A stretch of DNA of 64,000 nucleotides, taken from assembly GCA_963805255.1 (NCBI GenBank), contig CAWDTK010000013.1:186001-250000 (forward strand), read 5' to 3'. Positions 24,745-34,183 of the stretch are shown here, one piece after another. Positions within the stretch are counted from its first letter, which is position 1. Every line of letters starts with the position of its first letter. This DNA is from Bog-532 sp963805255 (GTDB taxonomy: Bacteria > Actinomycetota > Actinomycetes > Streptosporangiales > Streptosporangiaceae). Both the position numbers and the translations under genes were made by a program. The notes under the pieces are model-generated. The model worked only from the letters and a program-made list of their open reading frames with translations, made no database searches and had not been told where the DNA came from.

Positions 24745-26268
24745 TCAGGTGGCCTGGCCGCGGAGGGGGGGTGGGCCCTGGGCGGCGCCGGAGACCGACC
24801 CGATGGCCTCGCGGACCATGGACAGCGGCGCGGCGATGTCCTCCAGCGATTTGCCTTCCGCCGCGACGCCGAGGAAGACCTCGGCCAGGCCGCCCAGGAT
24901 CATCGCCCCGGCGCCAATCAGGTAGCCGATGAAGAGCTTGTTCGGGTCGTTGCCGGTGCCGATCAGATGGCCGTAAAGGTGGGTGCCGAGCAGGCCGAAG
25001 AATTGCGCGATGGCGAAGAACACGGCGATCGCCTTGGCCCGTACCTCCAGCGGGAAGACCTCGCTGGCGGTCAGGTACCCGGCGCTGGCGCCCGCCGAGG
25101 CGAAGAAGAAGATCACCGCCCACGCGATCGTCTGGGTGGTAGCGTTCAGCGTGCCCTGCTTGAACAGGATGGCGGTGATGATCAGGAGCCCCCCGGACAA
25201 GAGATAGGTACCGGCGATCATCTTCTTCCGGCCCAGTGTGTCGAACAGCCGGCCGATGGTGAGCGGCCCGAGCAGGTTGCCCGCCGCGAACGCGAAGAAG
25301 TAGTAAGGCACGCTGGTGGCCGGGACGTGGAAGAAGAACTTCAGCACCAGGCCGTACGTGAAGAAGATCGCGTTGTAGAGGAACGACTGGGTGATCATCA
25401 GGGCCGCCACGAGCGTGGAGCGCCCGGGATAATGCGCGAACAGGGTGCGCAACAGCGCCAGATAGCCGATCTTCTGGGTGGGCCTGATCTCGATGGCCGC
25501 GCTCTCGTCCACTGGCGATATCGGGCCCTTGGTCGCCTCGACGTCCTGCTCGATCTCGGCGATGCTCGCCTCGGCCGCTTGCTCGCGCCCGTGCATGACC
25601 TGCCACCGCGGGCTCTCCGGCAGGTTCCGCCGGACGTAGATGATGCACAGGCTGAGTATCGGGCCAAGGAGGAAAGCCAGCCGCCAGCCCAGGTTGGCCG
25701 ACAGGTGGTTGAGGAGGAAGAGCGTGGCGATCGTGCCGAGGATCGAGCCGGCCCAGTAGGTGCCGTTCACGGCGATGTCGGCCCGGCCGCGGTACCTGGC
25801 CGGGATCATCTCGTCGATAGCGGAGTTGATCGCCGCGTACTCACCGCCGATGCCCATGCCGGCGATGATCCGGGTGGCGTAGAGGAAAACGACCCAGCCG
25901 CCGCCGGCCACGGTGGCCGCGGTGAGGCCGCTGCCGATGAGATACACGCCCAGCGTGATCATGAACAGGTTCCGCCGCCCCAGCTTGTCCGAGAGCTGGC
26001 CGAAGAAGAGTGCGCCGATCACTTCGCCGACCAGGTACCAGGTAGCGATGTCGGCGGCCTGCCCGGCGGAAAGGTTGAGCGTGCTCTTCTGGGTCAGGTC
26101 GGCCACCACGTTGGCCGCGATGGTGATCTCCAGGCCATCCAGGACCCAGGCGACGCCGAGCGCTATGACCATCCTGGTATGGAATGCCGACCAGGGCAGC
26201 CGGTCGATTCTCGCGGGTATCGAGCTCCGAATCACCGGGCTCTCTGCCGTGCCGGACGCTGACGCCAT
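24745..26268 (-). CDS. MFS metabolite/sugar:H+ symporter
   Basis: The 507-residue protein has 12 predicted helices. The MFS signature GQLSDKLGRRNLF lies between helices 2 and 3, GIGGEYAAINSAIDEMIPARYRG lies around helix 5 (helix 4-5 sugar-porter motif), and GRLFDTLGRKKMI repeats the pattern in the second half. A cytoplasmic loop of about 60 residues separates the halves. It resembles the aromatic acid or metabolite:proton symporter branch. ATG 26268 follows GGGAGGT, fixing the start; sequence upstream in frame has no membrane character. The substrate is unknown and no catabolic genes are adjacent. Confidence 0.85.
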   Translation of the reverse strand: MASASGTAESPVIRSSIPARIDRLPWSAFHTRMVIALGVAWVLDGLEITIAANVVADLTQKSTLNLSAGQAADIATWYLVGEVIGALFFGQLSDKLGRRNLFMITLGVYLIGSGLTAATVAGGGWVVFLYATRIIAGMGIGGEYAAINSAIDEMIPARYRGRADIAVNGTYWAGSILGTIATLFLLNHLSANLGWRLAFLLGPILSLCIIYVRRNLPESPRWQVMHGREQAAEASIAEIEQDVEATKGPISPVDESAAIEIRPTQKIGYLALLRTLFAHYPGRSTLVAALMITQSFLYNAIFFTYGLVLKFFFHVPATSVPYYFFAFAAGNLLGPLTIGRLFDTLGRKKMIAGTYLLSGGLLIITAILFKQGTLNATTQTIAWAVIFFFASAGASAGYLTASEVFPLEVRAKAIAVFFAIAQFFGLLGTHLYGHLIGTGNDPNKLFIGYLIGAGAMILGGLAEVFLGVAAEGKSLEDIAAPLSMVREAIGSVSGAAQGPPPLRGQAT

Positions 26269-26392
26269 CGTCGCACCTCCCATTGGCATTGTTCGGGCGC
26301 TATCTACCCCGGTAACCGAATGCCACACCGCCCATTTTGCCCGCTGATCTGCCGTCGGCCTGCGGCCACCGGACGGCGCACCAGCCGTCACG

Positions 26393-26776
26393 ATGCCCCG
26401 TCCGGCATTGATGACCGGCAAGGCATTCGCGGCGGGCCTGCGGTCCGTGATCCAGGCGGCCGTCGTGGTGGTGCTCCCGGCCATCCTCGGCGACTCGCTC
26501 ACCGGCAACCCGCTGAAGCTGATCGGATGCGTCTTCATCGTAGTCCTCGGCTCGGCGTTCTTCTCCTGCCTGTCCATGGCGATCGCCGGGCTCGCCCTTC
26601 GCCGCGACCGCCTGATGGGCATCGGGCAGGCCATCACCAGGCCGTTGTTCTTCAGCTCCAGCGCGCTCTGCCCGGTCAAGTTGATGCCCGGCTGGCTGCA
26701 GGCGCTGACGAAGATCAACCCGCTGTCCTACGGGGTCGATGCGCTGCGCGCCTGCGAAGGAAGCCCAAACCTCATA
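26393..26776 (+). pseudogene. Fragment of an ABC-2 type transporter permease
   Basis: The stretch reads as the central part of a drug-exporter ABC-2 permease. It has KAFAAGLRSVIQAAVVVVLP, hydrophobic helices with FFSCLSMAIAGLALRRDRLM, then RPLFFSSSALCPVKLMPGWL and the conserved INPLSYGVDALRA. The N-terminal third and the last helix are missing and no ATP-binding gene is adjacent. After about 26776 the frame runs into unrelated sequence. It is best explained as a decayed remnant between the MFS gene and the ICMT-like gene. Confidence 0.7.
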
Positions 26777-26932
26777 GGGTCAGATGAGTGCGTCTTCCTG
26801 GGGGCAGGAGGTCAGGAGAGGGTTTCTCGAACGAGTGATCAGCATAGCGCCCGTAGCTGCGCCGGTAAGGAACGTGTCACCGGGGGCGCCGCGGTTCACC
26901 TCACCGTCGTACCATGATCAGGGAGTCCCTCC

Positions 26933-27481
26933 ATGTATGTCGCCGACGTCATCATCTTCGCCGGCTGGATGGCCTTCTGGATCTATTGGCTTGCGGCGTC
27001 CATCGGTGTCAAGGCCGGCCGAACACGCTGGACCCGGTTCGCAGGCGTCCGGGTCGGTGTCATTCTCGTCATTCTTCTGTTGCTGCGTGTCAAAGCTCTC
27101 AAAGGGCATGCGGCCATTAGCGACCCATGGCTGCAAGGCACCGGCCTAGCGGTCTTCTTCCTGGGGTTGGCGCTGGCTATCTGGGCCAGGGTGTACCTCG
27201 GCCGGAACTGGGGAATGCCGATGTCTCAGAAGGCAGATCCGGAACTCGTCACAACCGGTCCATACAGAAGCATTCGTCACCCGATCTACTCGGGCATCAT
27301 CCTTGCGATGATCGGCACGACGATCGCGGTCAGCCTGTATTGGCTAGTAGCGGTCGTACTGCTCGGAGGGTACTTTGCCTACAGCGCCATTGCGGAGGAG
27401 CGCTTCATGGCCGGCCGCTTCCCGGACTCGTATCCAGAGTACAAGCGGTCAACCAAGATGCTGATCCCCTTCATCTTCTGA
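26933..27481 (+). CDS. Isoprenylcysteine carboxyl methyltransferase-like membrane protein
   Basis: The 182-residue protein has about five helices. Its C-terminal half has the family motifs LVTTGPYRSIRHPIYSGIIL and AEERFMAGRFPDSYPEYK, the SAM-binding signature of the ICMT/phospholipid methyltransferase superfamily. Bacterial members methylate isoprenoid or lipid substrates at the membrane, or have unknown substrates. ATG 26933 has GGGAG at nine bases. Codon bias is weaker than in its neighbours (more A/T third positions), suggesting more recent acquisition. It stands alone between a permease remnant and a gap. Confidence 0.82.
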   Translation: MYVADVIIFAGWMAFWIYWLAASIGVKAGRTRWTRFAGVRVGVILVILLLLRVKALKGHAAISDPWLQGTGLAVFFLGLALAIWARVYLGRNWGMPMSQKADPELVTTGPYRSIRHPIYSGIILAMIGTTIAVSLYWLVAVVLLGGYFAYSAIAEERFMAGRFPDSYPEYKRSTKMLIPFIF

Positions 27482-27847
27482 GTTTCCGTGGTACAGCCCG
27501 CAACGGTGCATCGCCGCCCGGCCCGGGCGTCACAGCGGACAGATTTGCTTGTTCACCCGCCGCAGCAGCATCCGGTGCAGATCCTGCCGCTCACGTACCT
27601 GCCCGGCGGCAAGGCGGGTCCGGCTGACGGCCTCAAGGCCGTCGTCCCCCCGGGCCAGCATCGGTCCGCGGATAACACGGCGGAGTAGCCCGAAGGGCCC
27701 GGAAGCATGGCTTGACCGCGGCGGCGCCGCCTGCTCAGCCACACGCGGACGGGGGCACCGCGAGGCGAGCGGACTTCGCGCGGACGGGGGCACCACGCGG
27801 CGCGGCGCCGCCGCATGCCGCCACCATACAAGGACAGTCATACGCAC
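27482..27847. other. 366-bp intergenic region
   Basis: No gene is supported in this convergent interval between the ICMT-like gene and the SpoIIE phosphatase. It contains an imperfect direct repeat of CGCGGACGGGGGCACC (around 27746 and 27779). No clear terminator with a T-run is seen. Confidence 0.35.
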
Positions 27848-29068
27848 TCAAGCCATGACAGCAGGTGATGTGCCGCCGGGCCGCGGAAGTTCGCCGAGAC
27901 TGCTGCTGGCGGCGGCGACGGGGTGGTTTCCGGCCCCGTGCCAGTCCAGGCAGACAGCGACCGCATCGTCGACCAGGCCGGTTCGCTGGTGGTGCGCGAG
28001 GAGGTCGCTGATGAGGTAGCGCACGGTTTCGTTCGGGTCCTGGAGGCGGGAACTGCGCAACGCTGAGGCCAGCGGCGCCTGGCCGTAGACCCGGCCGGAC
28101 GGCCCGCGGGCCTCGTAGAGACCATCGCTGAGGATCATCAGCCGGTCGCCGGCGAGGAGGGTGAGCGGCTGGACCCGGTAGCGCGTGTCGCCGAACATGC
28201 CGAGCGGCATCTGCTCGTCCAGCTTGATCTGCTCGACCTCGCTGCGGCGGACACGGAGCATGCGCGGCGATCCCGCGTCGACGACCTCCGCCTCCCCCGT
28301 CGGCAGGGCGATCCGGAGGAGCAGCGTCGAGGAGTGCTGCGTCCCGCCGTATTGGGCGTAGACGATCCCGCTGGCCAGCTCGGCCGCCTCGGCAGGCCCG
28401 GCGCCCGAGCGGCGGCCGTTACGCAGGGAGTTGACCGTCAGCTGGGTCAGCAGCGCCGCGCCGATGCCGCTGCCCATCCCGTTGCTCACCGAAAGGGTCA
28501 GGTACTGATCGGAGACCGACCAGTCGAAGTTGTCCCCGGACACCGTGTACGCCGGCTCTAGCTGGCCGGCCAGGCAGAATTCGTCCGACTCGCAGGTACG
28601 GCCCGGCAGCAGCTCCCATTGCAGCTCGGCGGCGATGGTGAGGCGTTTGCGCCGCCGGAGTTCGCGGTAGATGTCGGTCGCGGTGTCGGCCAGCCGGATC
28701 GCCCGGGCCAGGCTGGCGGCGACCTCCGCCAGGTCCTCGCCGCTGACGTCGGTACCGGCCGGCAGCTTTACGGCGAGAACGCCCATGCGCTCGCCGTACA
28801 CGCTCAGCGGGAGGTAGAGATGGCCGTCGTCCTGGACGGGACGGGCGGACGCGAACGCCTGCCCCGCCGGGTGCGAGTCGACCGGGACGGGCGTTCCCCC
28901 TTCGCCGTCGGCGAACGGGATGAGGTGCGACTGGTGGTAGTCGATGAGCAGGATCTCCGCGCCCGCCACCCCCAGCCAGGCGTCGATGGCCTCCCGCACG
29001 GTCTGCACGAGGCGGGTCGGGCGAACGCTCCAGATCGAGCGCTCGATGGTGCTGCGGTCTTCAGGCAT
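27848..29068 (-). CDS. GAF plus SpoIIE-type PP2C serine phosphatase
   Basis: The 406-residue protein has an N-terminal GAF-like sensor (about 10-135) and an RsbU/SpoIIE phosphatase domain (about 160-390). The latter shows VSGDNFDWSV, LSVSNGMGSGIGAALLTQL, AGSPRMLRVR and LMILSDGLYEARGP. These enzymes dephosphorylate anti-anti-sigma factors in partner-switching stress pathways. The metal-binding DxxG motif reads NGMG rather than DGMG, so the usual aspartate is replaced by asparagine, and the early VSGDxxD is VSGDNFD. This may lower activity. No anti-sigma gene is adjacent; a MarR regulator is divergent 114 bases away. Confidence 0.85.
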   Translation of the reverse strand: MPEDRSTIERSIWSVRPTRLVQTVREAIDAWLGVAGAEILLIDYHQSHLIPFADGEGGTPVPVDSHPAGQAFASARPVQDDGHLYLPLSVYGERMGVLAVKLPAGTDVSGEDLAEVAASLARAIRLADTATDIYRELRRRKRLTIAAELQWELLPGRTCESDEFCLAGQLEPAYTVSGDNFDWSVSDQYLTLSVSNGMGSGIGAALLTQLTVNSLRNGRRSGAGPAEAAELASGIVYAQYGGTQHSSTLLLRIALPTGEAEVVDAGSPRMLRVRRSEVEQIKLDEQMPLGMFGDTRYRVQPLTLLAGDRLMILSDGLYEARGPSGRVYGQAPLASALRSSRLQDPNETVRYLISDLLAHHQRTGLVDDAVAVCLDWHGAGNHPVAAASSSLGELPRPGGTSPAVMA

Positions 29069-29182
29069 GATGTCTCACGTACGTTCCTTCAGTGCCGGCC
29101 GGGCTCACGAGACGGCCGAACCAGCCACGACTTGACGGAATGGTAGGTGCTTTGCGGCTCCCCGATATGCGACAGTGGACGC

Positions 29183-29695
29183 ATGGCCTCGCACCAGGCT
29201 GACCTTGCGGCGCGGCAGGCGGCAGCCGAGGTGGAGGCGGCCGCTGAAGCCCTGGTGGGCATCTGGTCGCACGTCGCGGAATCGCTCGATGTGCGGATCT
29301 CGCCCACGCAGCTTCGCGCGCTTACCGCGGTGGGCGGTTACGGCGAGCTCAACCTGAGCCAGCTCGCCGAGGCTCTCGGTGCCCTGCCCTCCTCGGCCAG
29401 CCGCCTGTGTGACCGGCTGGAGGCAGCCGGTCTGCTCACCCGGGACACGGGCCGCGCCAGCAGGCGCGCCGTCAGCCTGCGCCTCACCTCGGACGGTGAG
29501 GCGCTGCTCGAACAGGCGCGGCAGCGCCGGCAGGAGCAGATCGCGCAGGTCCTCGACGTCATGCCGCCGTCCGGGCGCGCGGAGCTGGCCGAGGGGCTGG
29601 CCGCGTTCCAGCGGGCCGCCGAACCGCACGGCCTGACGCCCGCGGACACCGGCGGATCCCAGGGACCCGGTATCCCTTTCTCCATATCCGCGTGA
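29183..29695 (+). CDS. MarR-family transcriptional regulator
   Basis: The 170-residue protein has a winged helix (about 50-115) with LNLSQLAEALGALPSSASRL as the helix-turn-helix, GLLTRDTGRASRRAVSLRLT as the wing, and flanking dimerisation helices. ATG 29183 is favoured over upstream in-frame codons because the coding bias and helix start there. The gene is divergent from the SpoIIE phosphatase, whose expression it might control. The ligand is unknown. Confidence 0.85.
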   Translation: MASHQADLAARQAAAEVEAAAEALVGIWSHVAESLDVRISPTQLRALTAVGGYGELNLSQLAEALGALPSSASRLCDRLEAAGLLTRDTGRASRRAVSLRLTSDGEALLEQARQRRQEQIAQVLDVMPPSGRAELAEGLAAFQRAAEPHGLTPADTGGSQGPGIPFSISA

Positions 29696-29832
29696 GGCGG
29701 GGCAAGACCGGGGCAGCCTCGTTCACAGAACTCACCCTCATGCCCTCCGCTCGGTCCAACGTCGCCGGAGGGCACCCCTCCCCCGCATACGGCCACCGCC
29801 GCCGCGAGTGCCCCATGATCATTCATCAAACG

Positions 29833-29848
29833 TTTGCCACGCGGCAAA
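29833..29848. promoter_or_regulatory. Palindrome upstream of the fumarase gene
   Basis: TTTGCC-ACGC-GGCAAA, a perfect 6-bp inverted repeat with a 4-base spacer, lies in an A+T-richer stretch 130 bases before the fumarase start. It could be an operator, but no regulator family is identified. Confidence 0.35.
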
Positions 29849-29977
29849 TCTTAACGAGGCGCCGCTTCCGGCGAGCCAACACGCGTGCAATTCGCCGCTA
29901 TTGCAACCGGCCCGTGTCCCCCGGCCGCGGCCTAAGCTGGTAAGCAATTCACGGTCGACCGACGAGGATCTGCCACG

Positions 29978-31651
29978 ATGCCTGAATTCAGCTATACGGA
30001 CCTGCTGCCGCTGGGGGCGGATGACACCACGTACCGGCTGATCACCGAGGAGGGCGTCAGTACCGGGCAGGCGTTCGGCAAAACGTTCACTGACGTCGAT
30101 CCGGCGGTCCTCACCCAGCTGACCAGCGCCGCGATGCACGACATCGCCCACCTGCTCCGGCCTTCGCATCTCAGCCAGCTACGTTCCGTCCTGGACGATC
30201 CCGAGGCTAGCCCGAACGACCGCTACGTCGCCCGCGACCTGCTGAAGAACGCCTGCATCGCGGCCGGCGGGGTGCTGCCGATGTGCCAGGACACCGGGAC
30301 CGCCATCGTCATGGGCAAGCGCGGGCAGTACGTCCTCACCGACGGCTGTGACGAGGAACACATTGCGCGTGGCGTCTATGACGCCTACACGACGCTCAAC
30401 CTCCGCTACTCGCAGATGGCCCCGCTGACCATGTGGGAGGAACGAAACACGGACAGCAACCTGCCGGCCCAGATCGAGATCTACGCCACCGGCGGCAACG
30501 CGTACAAGTTCCTGTTCATGGCGAAGGGCGGCGGGTCGGCGAACAAGTCGTTCCTGTACCAGGAGACCAAGGCGGTGCTGAACCCGGACCGGATGCTCTC
30601 CTTCCTGGAGGAAAAGATCAGGTCGCTGGGGACGGCCGCGTGCCCGCCGTACCATCTCGCCATCGTGGTGGGCGGCACCAGTGCTGAGTTCGCGCTCAAG
30701 GCGGCCAAGTACGCGTCGGCCCGTTATCTGGACACCCTGCCGAAGGAAGGCTCACTGTCTGGTCACGGCTTCCGCGATCTGGAGCTCGAGCAGCAGGTGC
30801 TGGAACTCACCCGGCGGATCGGCATCGGCGCCCAGTTCGGCGGCAAGTATTTCTGCCATGACACCCGGGTGATCCGGCTGCCCCGGCACGGTGCGTCCTG
30901 CCCGGTTGCCATCGCGGTATCCTGCTCGGCCGACCGGCAGGCGCTCGGCAAGGTGACGCCGGAAGGGGTCTTCCTCGAGCAGCTCGAAACCGACCCGGCG
31001 CAGTACCTGCCCGATCCCACGAACGCCGACGCCGAGGCCGAGGCCGGCGTCGTCCGCATCGACCTGAACCGGCCGATGGACGAGATTCGCGCCGAACTGT
31101 CCAGGTACCCGATCCGGACCCGGGTGTCGCTGTCGGGCCCGCTCGTCGTCGCGCGTGACATCGCCCACGCCAAGATCGCCGAACGGCTCGACGCAGGCGA
31201 GCCGCTGCCGGCCTACATGCGTGATCATGCGGTCTACTACGCGGGGCCGGCCAAGACGCCCGCCGGATACGCCTCCGGCTCCTTCGGGCCCACCACCGCG
31301 GGCCGGATGGATTCCTACGTGGAGCGGTTCCAGGCGGCGGGCGGGTCGTACGTGATGCTGGCCAAGGGCAACCGGTCGGCGGCGGTGACAGAGGCGTGCC
31401 AGCGCCACGGCGGCTTCTATCTCGGCTCGATCGGGGGCGCGGCGGCCCGCCTGGCGCAGGACTGCATCACCCACGTCGAGGTCCTGGAGTACCCGGAGCT
31501 CGGCATGGAAGCGGTCTGGAAGATCGAGGTCCGCGACTTCCCCGCGTTCGTCATCGTGGACGACAAGGGAAATGACTTCTTCGCGGACCCAGCCGGCCCG
31601 TCCGGCCCGTCCGGCCCGGTGCTCACGATCGGCCGCCAGCCGCCACGGTAG
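29978..31651 (+). CDS. fumA: Class I (Fe-S) fumarate hydratase
   Basis: The 557-residue single-chain class I fumarase has an alpha-like N-terminal region with MCQDTGTAIVMGK (cluster cysteine near residue 103). It also has YKFLFMAKGGGSANKSFLYQ, FGGKYFCHDTRVIRLPRHGA with SCPV (second and third cysteines), and a beta-like C-terminal region with LSGPLVVARDIAHAKIAERL and YASGSFGPTTAGRMD. It converts fumarate to malate in the TCA cycle and is oxygen-sensitive. ATG 29978 follows GAGGA at a good distance. The tail carries a short PSGPSGP repeat. Confidence 0.93.
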   Translation: MPEFSYTDLLPLGADDTTYRLITEEGVSTGQAFGKTFTDVDPAVLTQLTSAAMHDIAHLLRPSHLSQLRSVLDDPEASPNDRYVARDLLKNACIAAGGVLPMCQDTGTAIVMGKRGQYVLTDGCDEEHIARGVYDAYTTLNLRYSQMAPLTMWEERNTDSNLPAQIEIYATGGNAYKFLFMAKGGGSANKSFLYQETKAVLNPDRMLSFLEEKIRSLGTAACPPYHLAIVVGGTSAEFALKAAKYASARYLDTLPKEGSLSGHGFRDLELEQQVLELTRRIGIGAQFGGKYFCHDTRVIRLPRHGASCPVAIAVSCSADRQALGKVTPEGVFLEQLETDPAQYLPDPTNADAEAEAGVVRIDLNRPMDEIRAELSRYPIRTRVSLSGPLVVARDIAHAKIAERLDAGEPLPAYMRDHAVYYAGPAKTPAGYASGSFGPTTAGRMDSYVERFQAAGGSYVMLAKGNRSAAVTEACQRHGGFYLGSIGGAAARLAQDCITHVEVLEYPELGMEAVWKIEVRDFPAFVIVDDKGNDFFADPAGPSGPSGPVLTIGRQPPR

Positions 31652-31785
31652 GCGCTCGCAGCGTGACCACGAGCGTTCCGGGCAGGTGCGATGAGCTGGC
31701 GTTTCAGCGGATTGTGAGCTAATTCCCATCGAACTCTCAGCCGCAACCCAAGGACCAATCCGCTGATCCCGTGTATGGTCCGGCT

Positions 31786-34000
31786 ATGCACGCTACGGTC
31801 GGCACGGGGCGCGTCATAGCGGGGCGCTACCGCCTTGAAGGGCCCATCGGCCGGGGCGCGATGGGCACCGTTTGGCGCGCGTGGGACGAGATCCTTGGCC
31901 GCGAGGTTGCCGTCAAGGAACTTCGCATCAGCGACGGGCTACCCCCGGACGAACGCGCCAAGGCCTACCAGCGAACCCATCGCGAGGCCAGAACCGCTGC
32001 GCGGCTCAGTCATCCCGGCGTCGTCACCGTCTTCGACGTGGCCGAGGAGAACGGGTGCCCGTGGATCATCATGGAGCTCGTCGCGGCACGCTCGCTGGAC
32101 CAGATCATTTCCCACGAGGGACCGCTGCCGCCCCACCGCGCGGCCGACGCCGGCCGCCAGCTGCTGGCCGCGCTCGCCTCCGCCCACGCGGCCGGCGTGC
32201 TGCATCGCGACGTGAAGCCGAGCAACGTGCTGCTCGCCGAGGGCGGCCGGGCCGTGCTCACCGACTTCGGCATCGCGACCTTCCAGGGTGACCCGAAGCT
32301 GACCCAGACGGGCATGGTCATGGGGTCACCGGGTTTCACGGCCCCCGAGCGCATCCAGGGCAACCCGGCCACGCCGGCGTCGGACCTGTGGTCACTCGGC
32401 GCGACCCTGTACGCGGCGGTCGAGGGACACGGGCCCTTCGACCAGGCGGGCGGTGCCATCACGACGATGTTGGCCATCATCAACTCCGACCCGCCGCCCG
32501 CCCCGTCAGCCGCCGGCCTCGGCGTGGTTATTGACGCCCTGCTGCGGCGTAACCCCGCGGACCGGCCGGATGCAGCGACCGCGGCGCGGATGCTCGGCGC
32601 TGTGCGGCCGCTTCCGGGCGCCACCGGCCCGGGGAACGTGTTCACGCCGATCCGGCCGCGCCGCCCGGAACCCGGCTCGCAGGTCGCGCCCAATGCCGGC
32701 TCGCCCGGCGTGCCGTACCCCGGGGCGTCCGGCGGGCCGGCTGCGGGGATGCCCGGTGGGCACGGTGGGCCGGTGCCTGGGCCGGCCGGCCCGAACGCTG
32801 GCCCGGCCGGGGCGCAGACCCCCGGTCCAGCCGGGGGGCCGAACGGCGGCCCTGCGGGCGGGCAGACCCCGGGGGCGCAGGGTGCACCGAACCGGGACAC
32901 GCCGCCGGCCGCGCCGACATCGGTGGACCTGGTGGTGCAGGCGGACCAGACCATACCAGTCGAGCTGCCCGGATCCCCTCCGCGCGCCCACCGGTCAGGC
33001 GACCGGCCAGCCGGCGGCAGGAACGAGCGAGCAGCCGGCCGATGACGCCTTCGGGTTTTCCGGGGCGCCCGGCGGGGTGACCGGCCTGGTCCCGCCCGCC
33101 CGGCGGGACGGAACCGCGCAGCCCCGGAACAGCGCCCAGCCCGGAAGCGCCGGCCAGACCTGGCGGAAAGCCCAGCCGGGCAGCGCCGGCCAGTCCTGGG
33201 GGGCCACCCCGGCGGGAAGTGCCGGCCAATCCTGGGGGGCCACCCCGCTTGGCGGCGCTGGCCAGCCGCCGGACGCCGCACCGGCCTTGGGCGCCACACT
33301 GGTCTGCGGCGCCGTTTCTGCGGCGCCGGCCAGGCGGCGGCCCGGCCGCGCCACGCTGGTCTCGCTCGGGGTTCTCGTCCTGGTGGTGGCGACCGCAGCC
33401 GGCCTGCTCGTGTACCGGGCCCGCCACCGGACCCCGCTGGACACGGCGACCGGTTTCCCGGCGTCCAGCACCTCCCGCGAGTCACCCGCGGCGGCGGCAG
33501 CCGGAACCGCGAGCACGGGGACGCCGCCGGCCGGATACCGTCCGTACACGGTGACCGCCGCTGCGCTCGGCTCGACCGCGGGCTTCACGATCGCCGTGCC
33601 GGACACGTGGATTGTCTCGACCAGAGGGACTGCCACCTTCGCCGAGGCGCCCGGCGGCAATACGTTCCTCCAGGTCGACCTGACCCCGCACGCGCACCGC
33701 AACATGCTGGTGGAGGCGCGCTACCTGGCGGCCCTGACCCAGCGGCAAGGTAAGTTCCCCGGCTACCGCGGCCTGGGCATCCAGGCGGTGAACATCCGGG
33801 GCGGCAGCGGTGCCGCGTGGGCGTTCACGTGGCAGAGCCGGACCCTCGGCCGGGTGCGGGCCCTGGACCTCATATACATCGCGTCCACACCGGCCGGCCG
33901 GCAGTCCTTTGCGCTCTACATGTCGTCACCAGATACGGCGTGGAGGAGCAACCTGCCCACCTTCAACGAGGAAATGCGCACGTTCCGGCCGTACCCCTGA
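31786..34000 (+). CDS. Membrane Ser/Thr protein kinase (PknB-like), frameshifted
   Basis: The N-terminal 280 residues are a complete Hanks-type kinase: glycine loop IGRGAMGTVW (21-30), VAVKEL with Lys44, HRDVKPSN (His140) and DFG (Asp160), then GSPGFTAPER. A Pro/Gly-rich juxtamembrane region follows. The first frame stops at 33045, but a Gly/Ser/Gln-rich linker, a transmembrane helix (about 33352-33420) and an extracellular domain ending at 34000 continue in the next frame. Dropping one C from the CCCC run at 32975-32978 joins them into a 737-residue receptor-type kinase. ATG 31786 lacks a ribosome-binding site and may be leaderless. No phosphatase is adjacent. Either a sequence error or a real loss of the sensor domain. 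Confidence 0.82.
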
Positions 34001-34183
34001 CACGGCACCTCACCTCGCTGGGCCGGGAAACCAGTCGGCCCAGCCCTCGGTGCCGAGCCGGTGCAGGTGCCCTGCGACGCGAATCTCCAGCGCCCGCTCG
34101 CCCAACCTGGGTGCGGCAGCCCGGCGCCGGCAGCGGCGCCCGGAAGCTTCCCCGGATGCCATGGCGTGGTGGGACATCAGGGG

